64,000 nt of DNA from Oopsacas minuta (lineage: Eukaryota; Porifera; Hexactinellida; Lyssacinosida; Leucopsacidae): contig JAKMXF010000061.1 in NCBI GenBank assembly GCA_024704765.1, positions 18,700 to 82,699 on the forward strand. The letters run 5' to 3'. The notes beneath the pieces were generated by a model. That model had not been told where the DNA came from. It did no database searches and was given only the letters and a program-made list of their open reading frames with translations. The position numbers and the translations under genes were made by a program. This document shows, in pieces, positions 44,893-56,222 of this stretch. How positions within the stretch are numbered: position 1 is the stretch's first letter; the number at the start of each line of letters is the position of its first letter.

Positions 44893-47399
44893 AATTTTAT
44901 TAGCTCTGGGATGAAAAGCAAAATTGAAAGCGGAAATTCTACTACTCTAATGAAATCTCCAGGCCTCAAATTTGATTTCGAATTCAAAATATCTAATTTA
45001 ACTATACACATCCAGTTCTCTACAATAGCGTTACTATAACACGAATAATTATTTCCAACTGAAACACTGTGGGGCCTAATATAATACCACTCCATAATAC
45101 AACGTACCAGATATCCAAAGGAATACAAAAACAACTTTCTCACTTCTTTATTTAACTTAAATTTCCTATTAATGTGAAAGCCAATACCATGCATTATATG
45201 GGCAGAACATAAATGGAGAATCAATTTTAATTCTAGTTCCTGATTGGCAGAATTTGTATTCGCTCTATTCCAACATTTATCAAGATATGTATCGATATCA
45301 CATTTAAGAAGAGCATTACACACACTATGAATTAACGCCCAGCTGAAATCTATCTCAATTTGTCCTATATTAATATTATAACCTAATATTTTCTTTGCAT
45401 CAAGATACCATTTGTGTAGAAAATAACTAATCTCAGCGCTAGTATGACCAGAACTGATCATCTCTGCTAGAGGTACAGGACTGGTAGAATAAGTTGGATG
45501 TTGTACTGTGAGAGCATAATAAAATACTTTGTGTTGGGAAGGTTCAATCTTTCGAATGATTGAGCCAGTAGCATCTAAGTGAAGAATTATGCTTTTATCT
45601 TTAAAACATTTTAATATTTTAATTTGGTCTTCAGTATATAAATGAATAATAAAGGGGTTATGTCCTAATGACTGAATGTACCCTCTAACATTACTACCCA
45701 CTATAGCACCCCGATAATACTGTCGTAAACTAATCAATTCACTCCAATTATCATTAGAGAACCTCTGTAAACTTGACAAATCAAATTTTGCCTTCCTTAA
45801 TACAGCAGCGCTTTTAATTTTATTTAGATTACCGAAATTAAGCGCTGAATTTCTATTTTCTGTAGACTCGAATTGGTTATAGAAATATTTACTTACAAAT
45901 GTGTTTGCTACTTGTGTGGCTACTTTTAACCTATTAGAATTACAAAAATTTCTTGCGTAAACAATGTTATTATTTAAATGTTCATCAAATAGAGTACCAG
46001 AAACTATGTAATTCACGATAATACAATCATTGGTGTGACTTTCAAGAGGATTCTTGTTAATAATGAATGTAAAAGTAAAACAATTGCGAAATTTACACTC
46101 TGCATTTGCTCTAAAAAAACAACTGTTCAGTTTTCTACTTTTAGATATCTTTATTTTGTGGTATTTAAAACAAAGTACATAATGAAATATTCCTTCCAAT
46201 TTGGAATTAAATAAGTTAGTCCAACCTTTTGAAAGTATTACACGATCACCCACGATTCTAGTAATATTTTCCCATTCTATACAGTTAAGTAAAAAGCTAC
46301 CCATACTTTGTTCCATAGTGCTGGACTCGTCAATGATTACCTCATTAAGGATATCACCATCATCTAGGGTTGGGACAAGTGACACATAATTAACGTTATA
46401 TTTATCGATGACAACACTAGTTTCTGAGTGACCAATATTAAGTGCAAGTTTAGATAACATGTTTGGATGTGAATCAACCAACAACGGAATTTTTGAAGAG
46501 TTAACCGTGCCTAGTTTTTCTGACAGAGTTGAATGTAATGAAAATATTAGATCCATATTTTCTCGAATGGATAAAGCAAAGTTAAGAAATTCCTCGAGTT
46601 GTGCAACTGTGATAATGAGATAAGCACTTCCAAACAAATCCAAAATTCGACAGTTGATGTTGCCAACTAATATCCATGCTTCTAATAAGCAACTATCTCT
46701 CTTAACAAGCCTGAAGTTTCTTAGGTGCTCATATAGAAACTCATTAAATTTTTTGCACTCCTCATAGATTATCCCATTAATGAGCATGAATTCGCCACTA
46801 ATGCGTGGACATTCTGACCCTAAAAATTTCAGTGTGTCTACCCATAGAAGATTATCACAATCCATGTACGTCCAAAAGAGGGCATCGGTGACCTCAGTCT
46901 GAGGAGGAGAAGAAGACAGGGTACTCTTCAAACTATATAGTTCAGGTTGTTCGCAACCAGATGCCAATAAGGCTAAGAATTTGCTATTTGACACTTCCCG
47001 CTCCAAGCTATCTACACTAAAATTTGTGTCTAATTGACTACTACTAATATTACTAGGATCTAAACTATTAACATAAATACTATCTGAATCTAACCTGGTG
47101 CTAACGTGTTCTACAGCCAACTGGAATATATCAGTACCGGAATCGCTATTCAACTTACGGCTGTTACCTTCCATACTTTGTTTTATATGATCCTGAAAAT
47201 GATTGCGATTTAGTTTCCATTTTAAGTAGAGAGGAGCACGAGTGTTTGGCTTATTCTTATTGAATATGAGAATGGATAACTTTCCCCATACTGACTTCGC
47301 CCTTCGCCTGTCTCCGTTATCCAAGGCTACCTTAAGTTTATCAAAATCATTGTAGCCCAGTTGGGTAATTGCAGTTACAAATTGTTCCAGAGATGTCAT
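44889..47399 (-). CDS. Mutator-like (MULE) DDE transposase, intact frame
   Basis: The first ATG is at 47399 (MTSLEQFVTAITQLGY), giving 836 residues. A long N-terminal region of unknown role is followed by a Cys-containing segment (SCFFRANAECKFRNCFTFTF, near residue 425-445) like the zinc-binding fold ahead of other MULE-type catalytic domains. Then come IILHLDATGS (Asp about 609), VFYYALTV, VPLAEMISSGHTSAEIS and IEIDFSWALIHSV (Asp about 684). Next are HLCSAHIMH (the C-x2-H motif between the second Asp and the Glu) and SNAIVENWMCIVK (Glu about 794). The D, D, CxxH and E order is the evidence for a MULE; other RNase H-like superfamilies such as Kolobok remain possible. No stop was found. Inverted ends were not identified. 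The OTU frame overlaps its stop. Confidence 0.7.
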   Translation of the reverse strand: MTSLEQFVTAITQLGYNDFDKLKVALDNGDRRRAKSVWGKLSILIFNKNKPNTRAPLYLKWKLNRNHFQDHIKQSMEGNSRKLNSDSGTDIFQLAVEHVSTRLDSDSIYVNSLDPSNISSSQLDTNFSVDSLEREVSNSKFLALLASGCEQPELYSLKSTLSSSPPQTEVTDALFWTYMDCDNLLWVDTLKFLGSECPRISGEFMLINGIIYEECKKFNEFLYEHLRNFRLVKRDSCLLEAWILVGNINCRILDLFGSAYLIITVAQLEEFLNFALSIRENMDLIFSLHSTLSEKLGTVNSSKIPLLVDSHPNMLSKLALNIGHSETSVVIDKYNVNYVSLVPTLDDGDILNEVIIDESSTMEQSMGSFLLNCIEWENITRIVGDRVILSKGWTNLFNSKLEGIFHYVLCFKYHKIKISKSRKLNSCFFRANAECKFRNCFTFTFIINKNPLESHTNDCIIVNYIVSGTLFDEHLNNNIVYARNFCNSNRLKVATQVANTFVSKYFYNQFESTENRNSALNFGNLNKIKSAAVLRKAKFDLSSLQRFSNDNWSELISLRQYYRGAIVGSNVRGYIQSLGHNPFIIHLYTEDQIKILKCFKDKSIILHLDATGSIIRKIEPSQHKVFYYALTVQHPTYSTSPVPLAEMISSGHTSAEISYFLHKWYLDAKKILGYNINIGQIEIDFSWALIHSVCNALLKCDIDTYLDKCWNRANTNSANQELELKLILHLCSAHIMHGIGFHINRKFKLNKEVRKLFLYSFGYLVRCIMEWYYIRPHSVSVGNNYSCYSNAIVENWMCIVKLDILNSKSNLRPGDFIRVVEFPLSILLFIPELIKF

Positions 47400-47469
47400 G
47401 GTTGGAAGTAAGAACACAATCTATGCCAAAAAGAACGACTAATTTTCTGACACATTTTGCATATAACTA

Positions 47470-47651
47470 CAGTCAACTCCCCTTATATCGGAAACAAAGA
47501 ACCGCAATAACCACTTCTCTATACGCGGATTTCAATATAACCGATGACATTTATGTTTTTTTAACGATTTGTGACTATATTTGTATAATCTCAGACTTCG
47601 ATATAGCGAGGATTTCTAATTCTCCATGTTTGATATACCGGGAGTTGACTG
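47470..47651. mobile_element. 182-base MITE with inverted ends
   Basis: CAGTCAACTCCCCTTATATC on the left pairs with GATATACCGGGAGTTGACTG on the right. TA precedes it at 47468-47469 and TG follows where TA is expected. There is no coding capacity. Size, ends and target fit a Tc1/mariner- or pogo-derived MITE. Confidence 0.82.
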
Positions 47652-47653
47652 TG

Positions 47654-49656
47654 TAACATTACAAAATGAATTAGAAAGATACTCACATGATTGAATTGAA
47701 ATGAAATTTAGTAGGACGGTTGTGTGAGGAAAATTTGTGCAAGAAATGAAGTTGAAATAAAATAAAGTTGAAGAATATCAAAAGTATTAAGGTTGTGAGA
47801 AACGAAATAAATTAATTACAGTGTTACAAATATTTGTTTATTGATATTACATTTTTAATTGAATACTAAGTTTCAAAAATCTAAACTGGCATAACTGGTC
47901 CTAATAATTGAGAAGGAATACATTTGACCTCAAGAATTTAGTCATCATAAGTAAATTTACACTAAGAATATTCAAGTAATCAATACATAGCTACAAAGCA
48001 TACAAATCATCAAGCAAAAACTGGCCGTCTATGTAATTCCTATGTGAAGTTCGGGCGTTCATAACTTTTTCAAAAATAATAATTTTAATTTCAAATTGGA
48101 TATACACAATGTACCAAGTGAGATGTAAATCTGATTAAAATCATAAGTTGTTATCACAATTATTTTATGAGATATTAATAAAAAACCTCGACCAAAATTT
48201 AATGCAAAATTGCTTACTCATCATGTAAAATTTGGCGATTATGAGTGATGGTATGAAATGTATCAACTTTCTTCTTTACACTGGTATGGTTCTTTCAAAA
48301 TAGGACCCATACTTTTTGAGAAAAAGGTGTTTTAGTGAGGATTTGAATCGGCTGCTGAATCGGCTGCCAAGATAACACTCGTTACATTTAATGATAAAAT
48401 AATGCCATTGTCTACCTTTTTTGGTTATTTTGTGAAGAGATTAACTACATTCGCTGATTGGTTCGAGATAGAGCTCATTTTTTCTCAAAAAGAAACTACT
48501 GTCGTTAGAAAAAGTTGCAGCTTGCTTTGTGTGTTGGTGACCCATCAGTTTAGAAGGTTTCATTCACTCATTATTCAGCATCTAAACTCACAGGAAACAA
48601 ATTGGTTTTATTGGAAGAGTATCAGAAGGCATAAATCAGATCATAAGATAGTCCTTATTATAAGCTCTTTGATTTATTGCACAATTATTAGATGTTTTGC
48701 TATAGCGAATTAACTTGTTAATAGCGAGTAATAGTTTGGAAATAGATCCTAATACAGAGAAGCATTTATACTTAAATGTTACTAAAATGTAATCCCCAGC
48801 AAATATTTTCATGACACGAAATTGCAAATTCAAGAATTATTAGTTACGAAAGTAATAATTATTCTACAGTATACCAGTATCTGACGATGGCATTAATTAA
48901 CATATAGCACTTGAAACAGCCCTATGAATCAGTTCACCACTCGAAAGACATACTTAAAAGTGCATAATAGCGTTTGAATATTTCAATGATATCAATCATC
49001 ATCCAAAATGTAATAATTGCCGAAGGATGTAAATATTTGTTGAATGCTTCCCTCAAAATATATAAGTTCCTTCAATTCATAGATGGGCCATTCGTGATAA
49101 ATAAAATCCGAGATATTCGGCAAGCCCCTACGTACCCCACTGACCCCTATTACACAGCGGACCGCTTAAAATCCATAACAGACCCTTGAGGACCGCGACC
49201 CAGATTGAGAACCACTGCACTAACGTAATCAAAAACCCATTATCAAATGTAACCAAAGAATTTCCCGATAGCTTAATGTAGACGGATATGGCCAAAATTA
49301 GAGTGTAATGGGGGAAAATTGGAGTGTCACATTACTCTCTAATTAGTCTAATATGGCTATAAAAAACAGTGTAGGTTAAAAAAATTTCTGTACAAGAGTG
49401 TATAGTCGCATATTGTAGATGAAAATCATCAAACAAACCAGAAACGGATTGAACATTTAGACCAACAAACTCAACATTTTAAGAATTGAAGAACAAAGTT
49501 GATAAATTCATTAAAATTTGAAGAATGTCTAGTTGGTGTGAAGAATTTCCATACGATTGATCATAAAGTTTTGTAAATACATCGCTAATAGCAATAGGAA
49601 TGAACAATTAGCATTAGGCTGATGTAAAATAACAAACGAGTTCATTGAAAATACAT
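47654..49656. other. Long spacer with a hAT-type solo terminus
   Basis: No gene is supported. At 49150-49220 the minus strand begins CAGTGGTTCTCAATCTGGGT followed by CGCGGTCCTCAAGGG, a style common to ZBED-type hAT ends; no partner end was found. The rest is AT-rich. Confidence 0.45.
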
Positions 49657-50799
49657 TCAACCTGAGTTAAATAATTTTGGATTAATTTGTGGAGCATTAG
49701 GTGATTGAGTAAAATCTACAAGATCTACCAAAAGTGACATTGTCTCTTGTTGACCTAAACCAGTGAAGTGACTAGCCTCAATTCCGGCCAAAAGTTGAAA
49801 TATTAACATAATGTCACTTTGTTTTATTGAACTATAAAGTACATCATAACCATATGAGTAATTAGCAACTACGTCTAACAATTTTTCGCGGTCATTCGAG
49901 GGTAGAATATCATCTACGATAGAGAGTTTTTGATCTACGAAGTTGTATTGTATGGCAGCAGCTTGCTGAGCACGAGATAAATTATCAACTATAACTGCAA
50001 CGAATAAATTAATAAAAATAAAAGCTTCAGTGCCCATGAAAAGGATTAGATAAAGATAGAAATCAAGAGTTCGGGATGGTCTAATCTGTGTAACACTATG
50101 GAAAATTGCTGCCCAATCATCAAGAGTAAGAAGTTGGAATGTAGTGAAAAGTGATCTGAAGAGAGTACCAAAGTATTTCGGGGCAATATCGCCATAAAAT
50201 CCACGACCGATCACAGCAAAATTGAATGCAACTAATCCAATTAGTAGGAAAAGACTACTAAAGGCAGGAACAGAGCGCAAAACTGTAGTAACTATTATCT
50301 GAAGTTTCTTGAGAAACCGAATAGCTCTGAGTGCACGTATAGCACGGGTTGCTCTCAATGCTCGGAGGAAGTTAAAAATGTGAAAAATTTCAGACCCTTC
50401 AATTTGAATATACATAGTAATTACAAGGACAAAATATTCAACATTGGCAGCAACAACTATTACCAAATCAAAAAGATTCCAAATATCCTTAAAGAAATGC
50501 AGTCTATAAGCAAGGAACTTCAGAACTATTTCAATAATATAATAACTTAGAAAGATACTATCAGTCACAGCAATATACCAACCAATCCTTGCCTTAATAT
50601 CTGGAACAGATTGTAGAGCTAAAAGTATTGTATTAATAATAATTATAATCAAAGTTAATAAATTGAAAATCCGACTCTCAGCTAATGCTGCAAAGTATAT
50701 TCCAGGAAAGGAACAGATCCTCGGATAGAAGTTCTTTCGTAGCTCATTCTCATCTTGTTTGTGCAAGTAATCGTTGAAAGAAAAATGAACACTCTTCAT
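49657..50799 (-). CDS. CatSper-type sperm cation channel, single six-TM domain
   Basis: A pore-forming alpha subunit of the voltage-gated cation channel superfamily. It is a single uninterrupted frame of 380 residues from the ATG at 50799. Membrane segments by eye: S1 about 44-63, S2 74-97, S3 104-128, S4 145-167, S5 176-198, S6 247-272. S4 has Arg at every third position (146, 149, 152, 155, 158, 161) and then Lys. The pore reads LLTLDDWAAIF, fitting the T-x-D-x-W filter of CatSper proteins rather than the Glu-centred filters of four-domain calcium channels. In known systems four such subunits plus auxiliary proteins form the flagellar Ca2+ channel. The N-terminus is short, unlike the His-rich mammalian CatSper1. 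It is intronless, possibly retrocopied. Which CatSper paralogue is not resolved. It is the only clear host-type gene in the window. Confidence 0.82.
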   Translation of the reverse strand: MKSVHFSFNDYLHKQDENELRKNFYPRICSFPGIYFAALAESRIFNLLTLIIIIINTILLALQSVPDIKARIGWYIAVTDSIFLSYYIIEIVLKFLAYRLHFFKDIWNLFDLVIVVAANVEYFVLVITMYIQIEGSEIFHIFNFLRALRATRAIRALRAIRFLKKLQIIVTTVLRSVPAFSSLFLLIGLVAFNFAVIGRGFYGDIAPKYFGTLFRSLFTTFQLLTLDDWAAIFHSVTQIRPSRTLDFYLYLILFMGTEAFIFINLFVAVIVDNLSRAQQAAAIQYNFVDQKLSIVDDILPSNDREKLLDVVANYSYGYDVLYSSIKQSDIMLIFQLLAGIEASHFTGLGQQETMSLLVDLVDFTQSPNAPQINPKLFNSG

Positions 50800-50987
50800 G
50801 ACGGAAAAAGCATCTAAATATAGTCACATATAAATATACGAAAACATAAATAACAACAGGAGCTCATTATCAACAAAGAGTGTTTACAAAACGAAACTGT
50901 CACCACTTTGAAGAAATAGTTCAAGATTTAAAAATTATGCAAAGGCGACACATTTCAATAAGTGGTACAGGTAGAACATATCATGTA

Positions 50988-52233
50988 CAGGGTGTTTCAC
51001 AATTGATGTCCTATTGATAACTAAGATATTATTAACAAACCAACAAAAGCGTTTGATAAATTCAAGTACCTTCGGTTATTGTAAGGTTTGCCTAATTAAA
51101 ATTCATTCTCAACTTGAAGCTCACATTCTTATAGTAACTTTTATATTTGGTCAAAAACAACTATCAATTTGCCTCTTAAATTATGGTAAAGAGTATAGTG
51201 TTTCGCCTCGCAGTCGAGTTGTAGGAATGCTACAAGGTGGATTGACACGAAAAATGGTAGCATCGAAACTCTCCATTAACATTAGAACCATTCGGCGATG
51301 GTGGAAATTATTTCAAAGTGGATATTCGTTCGAGAACCAAACTGGTCGTGGAAGAAAATCGTCCGTACCCAAGGCTGCAAAATAATTATATCCAAATCAA
51401 TCGGTAAGAGGCGGCAATATACTCGTAGACTATCGCGTAATCTGAAGTAGCATGGTTGTTCAATCTCAAGTACTACTGTATATCGTTATCTGACTAAGGA
51501 AAGGCTAAATTGGAGAGCTAAGGATTGGCGGAAGGATTACTTTCAGACTAGTCCCCATTCGAATTATACCATCATCCAAATTGTAAAAATGATTGCATTT
51601 GGACTCATAATGCATCTGATGTTGAGCCAGTATAACTGGTGAAACACCCACTAAAAATTCAGATGTAGGGAATGATGTCGCATTGTGCTGTCTCTGAGCT
51701 ACGTATTATTCGGCCTGGTCAAACACTAACGTCAGATTATTACATAAGCGAGATCCTGGGGAAAATTCTCAAATCATCACTGGCTAGAAAGAGAAAACTG
51801 GCCCCGTTTTACAACGGAAAATGTTAGAAAACATGTCGGAAGCAATTTCCAACAAGATGGTGCACCTGCTCATCATGCAAAAAAAGACACAAGAATGGCT
51901 GAAAGTCAACATCAAATGTTTTGGGAGAAAGGAATATGGCCTGCAAATTCGCCTGATCTGAATCCCATAGAAAATCTTTGGCTAATTGTTCAAAGAGAAC
52001 TCGATTTAAAGGAGCAGCCAAGAGACCTGAAAACGCTCAAAAACAATCTCAAATCCGCATGGTCATGTGTCTCACCGAAATATTTGAACAACATGATTGA
52101 TGAATGCCAGAACGTACTTGAAAATTTATCAAACTTCATGGAGGGTATATAGGAAAGTAATTGTATTGATATATGAATTTCTTTTCAAATTATCAAGCAA
52201 TATCTGATAGGAGATCAATTGTGAAACACCCTT
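50988..52233 (+). mobile_element. Tc1-like element with DD37E spacing
   Basis: A 1246-base element with inverted ends CAGGGTGTTTCACAATTGAT (left) and ATCAATTGTGAAACACCC (right), and TA at 50986-50987 and 52234-52235. The last bases of the right end (CCCTT) differ slightly from CCCTG. One decayed transposase gene lies on the plus strand. Confidence 0.88.
51170..52152 (+). pseudogene. Tc1-like DD37E transposase, decayed
   Basis: The N-terminal DNA-binding part is readable: SRVVGMLQGGLTRKMVASKL, NIRTIRRWWKLF and NQTGRGRKS. The middle, where the first catalytic Asp should lie, is heavily mutated and was not located. The C-terminal part survives: FQQDGAPAHHAKKDTRMAES in one frame, then WPANSPDLNPIENLWLIVQR. 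Counting from the Asp of QQD to the Glu of NPIE gives 37 residues between, so DD37E. It ends LENLSNFMEGI. Dead in at least two places. Confidence 0.8.
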
Positions 52234-52235
52234 TA

Positions 52236-52589
52236 CACTTTACAGGGTGTAAAGAAAATGATTTTTATGGTCAATCAACTGATGTATGTATGTAGGTATG
52301 CCCAGAATTGATTGAAGAATCCCCAAGGTTTTTTGGGCCTGGCTCGCACAAGTACGAGTATGGACGAAAGTTCGCACATGCCGAAATTATGCCGTCATTG
52401 TCGCCTTTCGGATTTTCGTAAATCGCAATATTAACGACTGCTCAGCCAATATATATATGATGGTCCTCAATGTGACAAATGTTGTGACGGCATGATTCTA
52501 TCCAAAAGCTAACTAATCATGGGATTATTGCATCTTCATGACTGTGCAAAAAATAATTCCAACTTTCGAAAAATTTCAGAATTTCTTAT
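52236..52589. other. Spacer; possible start of the palindrome-bearing repeat
   Basis: Begins with a short ATGTATGTATGTAGGTATG run near 52283. No coding content. Confidence 0.35.
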
Positions 52590-52845
52590 ACCCTAGGCAC
52601 AAAGTGCCGAGATTGCAAACCAAAAAGCGACACAGCATCTCCATTGTCACCACAGAAGGTCGTTGCATGTAATTTGGATGACCATGGATAATATAATCTT
52701 AAATTTCTGCTATATTATAAACCCGAGGCACGAAGCATCGAGTTTATCCAGTCGCGTAGCGACTAAAAGCACTAATAAATTTATCTACTTCATAATTAAT
52801 CTAAACTGAGGCACTAAGCTGTCCCGCAACGACCTACCAAGAAAG
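52590..52845. repeat. Palindrome-bearing dispersed repeat, copy 2
   Basis: Contains a series of short inverted modules: CTAGGCACAAAGTGCCGAG, CGAGGCACGAAGCATCGAG, CAGTCGCGTAGCGACTA and GAGGCACTAAGCTGTCCCG, separated by AT-rich linkers. The part from 52630 matches 38896-39085. Each module could form a small stem-loop. Family unknown. Confidence 0.6.
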
Positions 52846-53696
52846 GCACCCTAGTTAACAAGTGATTCAAAATATGAAATATGATGTAAATGAACATTCC
52901 GAGACGTAAAATAGATGGTCAGTGATTTGTTTCAAGAATACTGGTGTGATAATGGAGCGTATAAAAATGTTCACGAAAATGTCTGAGAAAATATAACTCT
53001 GTTACAGCTGATATGTATAAATGAAATATGTATTCTGCGAACTTTCTGACATTTAAAGAATATGAACAATCTCTATTCAACAATTGTAGAAACAAATTAT
53101 TGGAAATCGAATCATAGCTAAAATCAGAAATATATATGCCAAAAATCGGTATCGTATCACCTCCACCAAAACTATAAAATTCCAACATTAGGTAGATAGG
53201 CAACTTCGTAATCCAGGAATTAAAACTATTATTCAGCATGGATGGCGAGTAGATGGCTCATATATAGTCACTGACTATATTTGGTTACTAAATAACTAAA
53301 CTCCAAACTATTTAATAGATATCGTTCAAATTTTCTCTTGAATATTAGTTATATAGTACCGAATCATTCTGCAAAATATTATTCAATATACACTTTTTCT
53401 TAACTCCGGAATGTATTCGTGTCCTAAATATTAGGACTGCAGCTTGTAGGTCTTCTTGGGGCATGATATTCCATTCTCTTGTTTATGTGTTCAGTAGGAC
53501 GCCAAACTTTTATGGGTTTAGCACAAGCCCTGTTGTGTAGGATTCGACCCGCAAGTAACACTTCCAAATCCATTAATATCAACCTTTCATCCCTAGCCAG
53601 TAGTCACATTGTATTCGTAATGCATACACTAACATTTCACTTTGTTTCTAGATTTCAACATGAACACTTATATTTACTTTTTGACATCTTTCATTA
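52846..53696. other. Spacer, no gene seen
   Basis: No convincing coding content before the first readable integrase exon. Confidence 0.4.
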
Positions 53697-56222
53697 TGGA
53701 TGCGACAGAGTATGAAGCAATTCGTGGATATCTCTAGACGAATATTATCCCACCGAAATCAAGAGTGATCGCTACAGAAAGAGGAAACTTGTGAGAAAGT
53801 GCAAGGGGATTTACTTTCAAGAGAGTAGGCTAATGAAGGTATATTCCTGAACTGATATTTTTGATTTATACTTATTTCCGGGACATAATTAGAAATCTTG
53901 AGGCAACTACATATCTGCGAGGGGGCAGATATGTAGTTGTCTCATTAAATTTGCGTACCATAGGGAGATGAGAAGGGCGAAAACGCTAGGGGGGCTCCTC
54001 TGCCCCTCAATGCTACCTACAACTTCTGAGTTTAACTGAAATAATTTTCTTGTAGATTTTCAGAAAGAAAAATGGCTGTGTGAAATATTTGGAGATTCCA
54101 CTAGTCTCAGAAATTGACAAGATTATCGGATTCTATCACAATGTCACTCATCCTGGAATCAATACTACCATTGATGGAATCCGAAACAAATATGATTGGA
54201 ATGGCATATACAATGATGTTGGATCCTATGTGAGTTACTAAATTACGTATTTCTTTCATACATGATTTTCCAAGAAATTGTGGCTGAGAACACAGACTTA
54301 CCAACCCTCCAGGAATCCCTGGATTACAAATTTTGAAAATCCAGGGAAATTTGCAAAAGGGGTTGTTAAGTCTGAGAACAGCATGTATTTTATAGTTTGA
54401 GGTTATTCACCTTGTAATTATTCTACTGTATACAGCTATATTTGTGCGATTGTAAAATTAGAATTGTGCGATCTGATGATATTTAGTGCACTGGTATACA
54501 ATTGTATCACATAGAAATCTATTTGTGCGGTACAACCAACAAACCATGTTATCTAACAACTAATGATCCTTGCGGTAGTTAGTAATTGGGATAGGTAGTG
54601 GGAGTATTTTACATAAACATATTTTGCCAACCTGAGTGAAGAAAAAGCGGGACTGAATGCTAATTTAGCGGGACATCTGGGACGTAGCAAATTACATTAG
54701 ACTGGACTACAAACTGACAATTAAATCATTTCCCGTCCTAGATCCGAACTTGGCATGACTGTCAAACCTCTGCTGCCCTACCTCTTCAGCCATAACGAGA
54801 GCTTCAACCTATCCTCCTCTTGAAAAACCATGGTGTCTTTGTGGAATTGATCTTGTATGCAATAAGTCTTGCACTGTACTTGGATTTCAGCACATTCTTG
54901 TAATCGTGTGCTGCCTGATTATATTTGTAATTGCCCGACCACTCAAAATTAAAACTTCTAAAGAAATATTGGATTGTTTACAGGAAATTTATCTCTCGTT
55001 CGGTGTACCTAACATCCTTCAACATGATCAGGGTACAGAATTCTCAAGCAAGGTAACTCATAATTTTACATACTCTAGATTAGTAATTGTAAATACATCA
55101 AGTAAATCATTCCCGATACACAATGCAACTTACTACATTGGATATACGTACGTAACATGTTGCATTGTCAATTGTCAGCGCATTGTTTCAATATATACCC
55201 TGGTAGGAAATTGTGCGTCCTGATGGCTATATTTAAGAAACCGTGTGGAAAATTGGATTCTAATTATGTTAAATACTAATAAATAAGAATTTCCGAATTA
55301 ATGCTACTACCTTCGGATGGAAAGTTTACCTTATAAATCGTTTTATCTTTCTAACTATTGTTGTACAAGACTAAATACATGCGCATTGTAGAGTGTTATA
55401 GTTCTCTTATTTACTTTCAAAATAGGAATTTCAAGAAAATCACAAGATAAATGTCAACAGCAGAAGAACCACAGCATACCACCCACAAAGTAACGGACTT
55501 GTTGAGTCACACAACAAAATATTGAAAACGTGAGTATTGATGCTAAATATAAATATATATCTATTCAAAGCCTTACATACGTTTAATACACGTCGTTAAT
55601 AATTAGATAGCTTTGAATCAATTTAACACTTTTACAAATAGAAAAATCAACAAGATGCAATCTGATGGGGACACAGAAAGGACAGAGAAATTACAGACAG
55701 CAGTACTAGCAGTAAATACTCAAACCAAAATCTCTACAAGCTACACACCCTTTTATCTCATGTTTGGGAGAGACTCTGATTCATCTAACCTTCTCAATCT
55801 TATCACTTCTCCAACTAACCCCGGATTACTACCCGAAGCTGATATCTCAGAGACAGGAAGATGAAAATATTCAAATGGATGCAAACGAACCACGCCTATT
55901 TGACTTTCCTATAATTGATAACGAATGGATAGAAAATCTTTCTTCAACACGTAAAGCTGACAGGATGGCTGCTATTGAAAACATCAAGGCTGGTCAGAAA
56001 GTTCAAAAGAATACATATGACAGCAAAGTTAAACACAACAGGTAAGCAATTACGAAGCACATTCTTGTTGTGGTAACATGTTGGAGTTTCATACATCTTC
56101 TCTTACTAAATTAAATTAAATTCACTGACTATTGTATAATCAGGTGAATATGAAATAGTCTTGAATCGGAACTAATTTATTGTTTCCTCAATTATATGAA
56201 TTCTTAAATTCCAGAACACTGA

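Noticed and set aside
48402-48713. Open frame of about 103 codons on the plus strand
   Set aside because: No recognisable motif, and AT-rich DNA gives such frames by chance.
49657-50799. One domain of a four-domain sodium or calcium channel
   Set aside because: The filter TLDDW and the complete single-domain frame fit CatSper better; no further repeats lie nearby.
52919-53239. Minus-strand open frame of about 105 codons
   Set aside because: No domain, no neighbouring exons, and typical of random AT-rich sequence.
54290-54640. CCAACC-type motifs at 54300 and 54630 as MITE ends
   Set aside because: The two motifs are in direct, not inverted, orientation and are short.
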